NCBI GenBank assembly: GCA_030588275.1
Contig: JAUUYJ010000170.1
Span: forward strand, 1-5,802
Length of the DNA: 5,802 nt
Source of the DNA: Candidatus Zixiibacteriota bacterium
GTDB taxonomy: Bacteria; Zixibacteria; MSB-5A5; GN15; JAAZOE01
Direction: 5' to 3'
Part shown: piece after piece, positions 1 through 4,368 of the stretch
Layout: every line of letters starts with the position of its first letter
How positions within the stretch are numbered: position 1 is the first letter of the stretch
Notes under the pieces: model-generated
Told to the model about the DNA's origin: nothing
What the model saw: the letters and a program-made list of their open reading frames with translations, nothing else
Database searches by the model: none
Program-made: the position numbers and the translations under genes

Positions 1-294
1 AATATTGGCCAGCGTCTTGCGATCAAGATTAACGCCCGATTTCTTAAGCGCACACATAAATGAGGAATAATTCATTCCACACATTTTTGTCGCCGCCGAA
101 ATACGGGTGATCCACAAACGACGGAAATCACGTTTTTTCCGCTTCCGATCACGGTAGGCAAATCTTAACGAACGGTGAACCGTCTCCACCGCGGTGCGAA
201 AGAGGCGACTCCGGGCACCATAGTTACCTTTGGCCCGTCTGAGAACTTTTTTATGTCGAGCCTTGGAGGCAACTCTATTTCTTGTTCTTGGCAT
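1..294 (-). CDS. rplT: 50S ribosomal protein L20 (bL20), 3' end cut by window edge
   Basis: This gene encodes ribosomal protein bL20, an early-binding 23S rRNA protein needed for assembly of the large subunit. In several bacteria it also represses its own operon by binding the mRNA. The visible 98 codons start MPRTRNRVASKARHKKVL and contain the family signatures KGNYGARSRLFR, YRDRKRKKRDFR and LWITRISAA. The visible part ends at DRKTLANI. The usual length is about 115-120 residues, so roughly 18-20 C-terminal residues lie beyond position 1. The ATG at 292-294 is preceded by GGAG at a 7-nt spacing, and this GGAG overlaps the rpmI stop codon. The gene follows rpmI by 10 nt, the standard arrangement. 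Nothing suggests that it is defective. The identification is from sequence signatures and gene order and is firm. Confidence 0.97.
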   Translation of the reverse strand, partial: MPRTRNRVASKARHKKVLRRAKGNYGARSRLFRTAVETVHRSLRFAYRDRKRKKRDFRRLWITRISAATKMCGMNYSSFMCALKKSGVNLDRKTLANI

Positions 295-301
295 CTAACA
301 A

Positions 302-305
302 CTCC
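302..305 (-). promoter_or_regulatory. Ribosome binding site of rplT overlapping rpmI stop
   Basis: The minus strand reads TAGGAG here, so the Shine-Dalgarno GGAG begins inside the rpmI TAG stop codon and sits 7 nt before the rplT ATG. This suggests coupled translation of the two ribosomal protein genes. Confidence 0.75.
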
Positions 306-499
306 TAATTGGGAATTAATGTACTGTACTGCCCGTAATCGCTGGCGTGCAGAATGGTTGACTGACGGAATCCGCGTTTCCGTTTCTTGGTTTTCTTGGT
401 CAGGATATGGCTTTTCATCGACTTATAACGTACGATCTTGCCAGCCCCGTTCCGTTTCATCCGCTTGGCGACGGCGCGGTTCGTTTTCATTTTCGGCAT
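305..499 (-). CDS. rpmI: 50S ribosomal protein L35 (bL35)
   Basis: This gene encodes the small basic ribosomal protein bL35 of the large subunit. The 64-residue product begins MPKMKTNRAVAKRMKR and carries the family hallmark KSHILTKKTKKRKRGFR near residues 29-45. Its length matches the family norm of about 64-66. The ATG start is supported by GGAG (508-511) at an 8-nt spacing. The gene sits between infC (49 nt upstream) and rplT (10 nt downstream), the canonical order. The C-terminus (QYSTLIPN) is less basic than in many homologs but has the usual position and length. In enteric bacteria L20 represses rpmI translation through an RNA structure upstream. I could not recognise such a structure in the 49-nt gap by eye. 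Confidence 0.97.
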   Translation of the reverse strand: MPKMKTNRAVAKRMKRNGAGKIVRYKSMKSHILTKKTKKRKRGFRQSTILHASDYGQYSTLIPN

Positions 500-507
500 T
501 ACTCTAT

Positions 508-511
508 CTCC
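508..511 (-). promoter_or_regulatory. Ribosome binding site of rpmI
   Basis: The minus strand has GGAG ending 8 nt before the rpmI ATG. The rest of the 49-nt infC-rpmI spacer is A-rich and shows no clear promoter or terminator. Confidence 0.65.
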
Positions 512-548
512 GGTTACAATTACTAATTTCTTCTTTTATTACTACCTT

Positions 549-1187
549 CTAACTTTTTTTCTCACTCGAAGCATCGGCTGAAACTTCAACCGCATCCTTA
601 CCGGACTGATCCGGTTCAGGTTTTTTAACTTTAGGACCTTTGTCCTTAACTTCTTTTGTTTTCTTCTGGCCGGTCGAAGGGATCGGCGAAACCATCATGG
701 TCATACTGCTCCCTTCCATTTTCGGCATATTCTCAATAATCGCAATCTCTTTCAAATCCTCTACCAGCCGATCCAGAATGCGCCTGCCAAAATCAAGATG
801 AGCCCGTTCGCGACCTCTAAAGAGAACAAAGCATTTCACCTTGTCCCCCTGGTCCAGGAAATTCCGAACATGTTTCAGCTTAAACTGATAGTCATGCTCC
901 TCGATTTTAGGACGATAACGCATCCCTTTGACACTGGTCGTATGCTGTTTCTTCTTAGCATCAGTCGCCTTTTTGGCCAGATTATATTTATACTTACCAT
1001 AATCAAGGATGCGACAAACCGGCGGCTTGGCGTTGGGGGAAACCTCAACCAAATCAAGGTTGGCGGCTACTGCTCGCTCCAGCGCTTCACGAGTCGGAAT
1101 AATACCCAACTGCTCACTATCCGGCCCGATGAGCCTGATAGGGGAAACTCGAATTCTCGAATTTACCCGAGGTTCTTGCTTTTTTAT
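549..1187 (-). CDS. infC: Translation initiation factor IF-3 with non-canonical ATA start
   Basis: IF3 binds the 30S subunit, prevents premature 50S joining and rejects non-standard start codons and mismatched initiator tRNA. The product is 212 residues if read from the ATA at 1185-1187. The N-domain (about residues 7-76) shows RVNSRIRV, VRLIG-like IRLIG, LDLVEVSPNAKPPVC and DYGKYKY. The C-domain (about 86-170) shows YRPKIEEHDYQFKLK, FRGRE and the closing MTMMVSPIP. A lysine/glutamate-rich tail of about 42 residues follows, making it longer than the roughly 180-residue E. coli protein. The ATA start is chosen for three reasons: AGGAGG lies 7 nt upstream, an in-frame TAA lies 18 nt upstream, and the first conventional start (TTG, codon 27) would remove the conserved RVN-IR segment. 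The ATA overlaps the thrS stop as ATAA, so translation is probably coupled. By analogy with E. coli infC (AUU start), IF3 probably represses its own synthesis through this codon. Function is certain; the exact start is strongly supported but inferred. Confidence 0.95.
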   Translation of the reverse strand: MKKQEPRVNSRIRVSPIRLIGPDSEQLGIIPTREALERAVAANLDLVEVSPNAKPPVCRILDYGKYKYNLAKKATDAKKKQHTTSVKGMRYRPKIEEHDYQFKLKHVRNFLDQGDKVKCFVLFRGRERAHLDFGRRILDRLVEDLKEIAIIENMPKMEGSSMTMMVSPIPSTGQKKTKEVKDKGPKVKKPEPDQSGKDAVEVSADASSEKKS

Positions 1188-3148
1188 GCCTGTTCCTCCT
1201 GCTTAGGACTGTTACCGGCTAAGGGCCGGTTACTTCTAGTTTTTACCTCATTAACCAAGTCGTCAATTAAGCGATCCATCTCCATCGCTCCCAGATCGCC
1301 CAAACCACGTCGGCGAACCGAAGCAGATTCTTCGGCCAACTCCCGGTCTCCAATAATCAACATGACCGGTATCTTGGTTAACTCAGCTTCTCTTATCTTG
1401 TGGCCAATCTTTTCTGATCGGCTGTCAACAGTAACACGAATACCACGACTTCTAAAACGATCCTTCAGCTTTTCGCTATACTCTAAAACCCGATCGGTCA
1501 CCGGCAAAATCCTGACCTGCTCCGGGGCTAACCAGAGAGGGAAGTCACCAGCGTAATGCTCAATCAAGGTTCCAAAAAACCGTTCCAGCGAACCAAGCAA
1601 AGCCCGGTGAATCATAAGTGGCCTTTTCTGCTCTCCATCGCTGTCAATATAACTCAAATCAAATCGCTCCGGTTGGGTAAAGTCAAATTGGATCGTAGAA
1701 CATTGCCACGAGCGCCCCAAAGCGTCTTTGATTTTAATATCTATTTTCGGGCCATAGAAGGCGCCACCGCCTTCATCGACCTCGTATTCTAATTTATGAA
1801 ACTCCAGCGCTTTCCGCAAGCCGTTTTGTGCCGCATCCCAATCAGCTATCTCCCCTATTGCCTTTTCCGGGCGAGTTGAAAGATAGATATCAAACTTCTC
1901 AAACCCAAAAGCGCGCAGGATATGAAGGCAAAAATCGATTAAGCGAACTAATTCATCATCCATCTGTTCGGGACGACAAAAGATATGGGCATCATCCTGA
2001 GTAAACCCTCGAACCCGCATCAAACCATGTAAAACGCCAGCCCGCTCGTAGCGATAAACGGTACCCAATTCGGCCCATCGCAACGGAAGCTCTCGATAGG
2101 AACGCCGTCTCGATGAAAACATATTGATATGGAACGGACAGTTCATCGGCTTAATCTGATACTCAGCCTTATCAACCTTGACCGGCTGATACATATCTTC
2201 TTTATAAAAATCGGTATGGCCGCTCTTATTCCACAATTCCAGATTGGCGATGTGGGGACTGAAAACGAGGTCGTATCCCCCTTTATAATGCTCTTCCCGC
2301 CAGTAATTCTCAATTTCATTTCTGATCGCCGCGCCGCGAGGAAGCCACATCACCAGCCCAGAGCCAATCTCTTCAGAAATCGTATAAAGCTCCAACTGCT
2401 TCCCAAGTTTGCGATGATCCCTTTTTTCCGCTTCCGCCATCCGCTCCAAATACTCTTCCAGCATCTTCTTCTTGGGGTAGGTCACACCATAAATCCGTTG
2501 AAGCATTTTATTATCTTCGGAACCGCGCCAGTACGCACCTGAGGATGATGTCAGCTTGAAAGCCTTGATCAAACCGGTGGATGGAATATGCGGACCGCGA
2601 CACATATCTTCAAAGCGTGAATCACGATAGAGCGTGATCTCTTCTCCCTCAGGTAGATCTTCGATCAACTCTACTTTATAAATTTCTCCGGCGGCCCGAT
2701 ATTTTTCGAGCAGTTCTTGACGATCACCAACGACCCGTTCAAAACCGGCCTTTTCGGCGATGATCTCCGCCATCTTCTTTTCAATTTTTATCAGATCTTC
2801 TGGCGAGAACGGTTTTTCGACATCAAAGTCGTAATAAAACCCTTCGTCAATCGGTGGGCCGATAGCCAACTTAGCATCCGGAAAAACTTCCAGAACAGCC
2901 TGCGCCATAATGTGTGCCGACGAATGCCAGAAAACTTCGCGTCCGGCCCGGTCTCTCCAGGTAAGAATACGAATATCGGCATCATGATCAATCGGTCGAT
3001 GTATATCAACCATCTGACCATTCAACTCCGCCGCGATTGCATCCTTAGCCAATCGGGGTGAGATTGATTTAGCCACATCCCAAGCGGTGGTTTTCTCTGG
3101 AAAGGTCTTTTCCAGTCCATCCGGCAATTTTATTTTTATATCAGCCAT
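1184..3148 (-). CDS. thrS: Threonyl-tRNA synthetase
   Basis: This class II aminoacyl-tRNA synthetase charges tRNA-Thr with threonine in the cytoplasm and edits mischarged serine. The 654-residue length is typical of the full bacterial form. Domains in order are an N-terminal TGS domain (about 1-62, with KLPDG), an editing domain (about 63-225) with its HSSAH (H75, H79) and CRGPH (C183, H187) residues intact, the catalytic core (about 245-535) and an anticodon-binding domain (about 545-640). The zinc ligands are visible as C337 (NCPFH), H388 (DDAHIF) and H514 (MIHRAL), close to E. coli C334, H385 and H511. The ATG at 3146-3148 fits the family N-terminus, and an in-frame TGA lies 24 nt upstream. 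There is no good Shine-Dalgarno at normal distance; the nearest purine run, AAGGGG, is 16 nt away and lies in the 3' arm of a hairpin. That may mean regulated translation. Its stop overlaps the infC start by 4 nt. Confidence 0.98.
   Translation of the reverse strand: MADIKIKLPDGLEKTFPEKTTAWDVAKSISPRLAKDAIAAELNGQMVDIHRPIDHDADIRILTWRDRAGREVFWHSSAHIMAQAVLEVFPDAKLAIGPPIDEGFYYDFDVEKPFSPEDLIKIEKKMAEIIAEKAGFERVVGDRQELLEKYRAAGEIYKVELIEDLPEGEEITLYRDSRFEDMCRGPHIPSTGLIKAFKLTSSSGAYWRGSEDNKMLQRIYGVTYPKKKMLEEYLERMAEAEKRDHRKLGKQLELYTISEEIGSGLVMWLPRGAAIRNEIENYWREEHYKGGYDLVFSPHIANLELWNKSGHTDFYKEDMYQPVKVDKAEYQIKPMNCPFHINMFSSRRRSYRELPLRWAELGTVYRYERAGVLHGLMRVRGFTQDDAHIFCRPEQMDDELVRLIDFCLHILRAFGFEKFDIYLSTRPEKAIGEIADWDAAQNGLRKALEFHKLEYEVDEGGGAFYGPKIDIKIKDALGRSWQCSTIQFDFTQPERFDLSYIDSDGEQKRPLMIHRALLGSLERFFGTLIEHYAGDFPLWLAPEQVRILPVTDRVLEYSEKLKDRFRSRGIRVTVDSRSEKIGHKIREAELTKIPVMLIIGDRELAEESASVRRRGLGDLGAMEMDRLIDDLVNEVKTRSNRPLAGNSPKQEEQA
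1195..1200 (-). promoter_or_regulatory. Strong Shine-Dalgarno of infC that decides its ATA start
   Basis: The minus strand carries a consensus AGGAGG inside the last codons of thrS. It is followed by 7 nt and then ATA. No ATG, GTG or TTG in the infC frame lies at a usable distance, so this site fixes the start on ATA. Confidence 0.85.
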
Positions 3149-3149
3149 A

Positions 3150-3186
3150 TTATAAATAACAAAACCCCTTCACATAAGAAAGGGTT
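3150..3186 (-). terminator. Hairpin with U-rich tail between tRNA-Val and thrS (terminator or attenuator)
   Basis: Read on the minus strand, AACCCTTTC (3178-3186) pairs with GAAGGGGTT (3163-3171) around a 6-nt loop. The 9-bp stem has one T-G wobble and is followed by TTGTTATTTAT. This is the form of a weak intrinsic terminator. It starts 11 nt after the tRNA CCA end and its stem finishes 14 nt before the thrS ATG. It could end the tRNA transcript, limit read-through into thrS, or both. The distal arm also contains the only purine-rich stretch that could serve as a thrS Shine-Dalgarno. The stem is seen directly; its function is inferred. Confidence 0.6.
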
Positions 3187-3196
3187 CATTGATATA

Positions 3197-3273
3197 TGGT
3201 GGGCGATACTGGAATTGAACCAGTGACTTCTTGCATGTCAAGCAAGCACTCTAACCAACTGAGCTAATCGCCC
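3197..3273 (-). tRNA. tRNA-Val (anticodon GAC), CCA encoded
   Basis: The minus strand folds into a full cloverleaf of 77 nt including CCA. The 7-bp acceptor stem GGGCGAT/ATCGCCC is perfect. The D arm is GCTC/GAGT with the usual AGTTGGTTA loop. The anticodon stem CTTGC/GCAAG encloses the loop TTGACAT, giving anticodon GAC, which reads GUC and GUU valine codons. The variable loop is AAGTC and the T arm is ACTGG/CCAGT with loop TTCAATT. The discriminator is A, followed by genomically encoded CCA. A promoter lies about 30 nt upstream and a terminator-like hairpin 11 nt downstream. No second tRNA is present in the window. Confidence 0.97.
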
Positions 3274-3309
3274 ATTTATCAACTAAATACAACACCTTCC
3301 GAGCTTGAG

Positions 3310-3338
3310 TATATATGTCAAATCCTACAGATTGTCAA
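3310..3338 (-). promoter_or_regulatory. Sigma70-type promoter for tRNA-Val (possibly also the thrS operon)
   Basis: On the minus strand a consensus -35 TTGACA (3333-3338) and a -10 TATATA (3310-3315) are separated by exactly 17 nt. The predicted transcript would start near 3302-3304, giving a tRNA 5' leader of about 30 nt. I found no comparable promoter between the tRNA and thrS, so this site may also feed the translation operon. The 97-nt intergenic stretch around it shows no clear terminator for the upstream radical SAM gene. Confidence 0.8.
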
Positions 3339-3369
3339 GAGAAATCTCCAATAGTCAACTTTTTATGCC

Positions 3370-4368
3370 CTATACGGTTATCATGCCAGTTTTGGCCTCC
3401 GCCAGGTGCAATTCACCAATTGCTCCAACCGATTGCGGAAGATAGTAAGCCTGCCACTGATCGCAGTTCTGACAGAGTTTTCCCAGCTTGTCCGGATGGG
3501 AAATATGGTTTTCCCGCATTTGCCGGTAAATCTCATTTTTCCAGACTTCGGCAATACTGTTTTTGGAGATATCACCTATTTCAGATGTTCGATCCCAATC
3601 ATGGCAACAGAGAGCCGCCTGACCATTCCAATAAATAGAAATCTCATCGAACAGTTTCAAACAAGGCATCCGCTTGTCGAATATGAATTTCTCCCGAGCA
3701 GCCGCCACCGAGCCAAAATTTCCATCTCCGGTATGTTGCTCAAAGACCCTGACGCGATCGACTTTGGGCTTCCAATAGGCGACGAACTGATCGACCCCTG
3801 CTGAGGTTGTATCTGAACGGACGACCGAAACCTGTACCTCTGTCTTGGTCTGCCCGGTCTGTTTCTTGTAATCACAAAAATATTCGATATTTTTAAGGGT
3901 CTCCTTCAGGACACCCCCCTTCCGCACTTTTGCATAGTCATCAGGATCGACCGTATCGACACTAAAGGAGACAAAGTCAACTTCATAATCAATAATTGCC
4001 CGCGCGAACTTCGGTTTCATCCTGGTTGCGTTGGTTGTCAATTGAATTTTGCCAACCCCTTTATCTCTGGCATATGCCAACATTTCGACAAACTGTTTAT
4101 GGAGCATCGACTCTCCCCTGAAAAACGGTATCAGAACCGTATCGGGATACTTGGCAATCTCATCGATGATTTTCTTGTATAGGTCAAACGACATATTCCC
4201 CAGCTTCCCCTCCATTAGATGGCGAGGACAAACCGGACAGCTGAGGTTACACCCGTTGGTCAGTTCAACCGTAACTCGGCTCGGAAACGGAACCGCCATC
4301 GGTTTGCGAAAGTGGCTGGTATCGACTTCTATGATCTGAGTATTTTTCGATTTTTTCGACTGTTTCAC
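3370..4368 (-). CDS. Radical SAM protein with SPASM/twitch-like C-terminal domain, function unknown
   Basis: The 332-residue product belongs to the radical SAM superfamily, whose members use a 4Fe-4S cluster and S-adenosylmethionine to start radical reactions. The cluster-binding motif CNLSCPVC gives C40, C44 and C47. The next conserved loop reads FRGES (83-87) where many relatives have GGEP. The core continues with LTTNAT (110-115) and SFSVDTVD (134-141). The C-terminal part has C236, C254, C255 and CQNC (C299, C302), with WNGQAALCCHDW and IGDI. This resembles a SPASM/twitch domain binding one auxiliary iron-sulfur cluster. The start is GTG (4366-4368), with GGAG 6 nt upstream; an internal ATG at codon 24 has no such site. 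There is no signal peptide or membrane segment. The gene overlaps the upstream AsnB-like frame by 104 nt, so the two are probably one operon. Substrate unknown: SPASM proteins include peptide-modifying enzymes, and relatives occur in polysaccharide clusters. Family assignment is firm; role is open. Confidence 0.9.
   Translation of the reverse strand: MKQSKKSKNTQIIEVDTSHFRKPMAVPFPSRVTVELTNGCNLSCPVCPRHLMEGKLGNMSFDLYKKIIDEIAKYPDTVLIPFFRGESMLHKQFVEMLAYARDKGVGKIQLTTNATRMKPKFARAIIDYEVDFVSFSVDTVDPDDYAKVRKGGVLKETLKNIEYFCDYKKQTGQTKTEVQVSVVRSDTTSAGVDQFVAYWKPKVDRVRVFEQHTGDGNFGSVAAAREKFIFDKRMPCLKLFDEISIYWNGQAALCCHDWDRTSEIGDISKNSIAEVWKNEIYRQMRENHISHPDKLGKLCQNCDQWQAYYLPQSVGAIGELHLAEAKTGMITV

Noticed and set aside
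549..1109. IF3 starting at the TTG at 1107-1109
   Set aside because: It removes 26 residues holding the conserved RVN/IR/RLIG segment and lacks a strong Shine-Dalgarno, while the upstream ATA has AGGAGG at ideal spacing.
798..1556. Long plus-strand reading frame opposite infC and thrS
   Set aside because: It is antisense to two conserved genes, with no recognisable domain or ribosome binding site; a shadow of the real coding frames.
3149..3154. TATAAT immediately before the thrS ATG as a -10 box
   Set aside because: Transcription would begin inside the thrS coding sequence, and the matching -35 position (TTATGT) is a poor fit.
3155..3171. thrS starting at an ATT codon 9 nt upstream, using AAGGGG at 7-nt spacing
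   Set aside because: The spacing is suggestive, but the ATG at 3148 matches the family N-terminus and the added residues (I-Y-N) have no family support; the purine run lies in a hairpin.
3172..3177. Hairpin loop mimicking a tRNA-Thr anticodon loop as ThrRS operator
   Set aside because: The loop contains TGT but not in anticodon position, and the stem is not tRNA-like; too weak to claim.
3136..3189. A 17-codon leader peptide ORF running through the hairpin into thrS
   Set aside because: Its ATG (3187-3189) has no Shine-Dalgarno and it has no threonine codons, so it does not look like a threonine attenuation peptide.
4297..4299. Radical SAM gene starting at the internal ATG (codon 24)
   Set aside because: It has no Shine-Dalgarno and would still overlap the AsnB-like frame; the GTG at 4366-4368 has GGAG at 6 nt.
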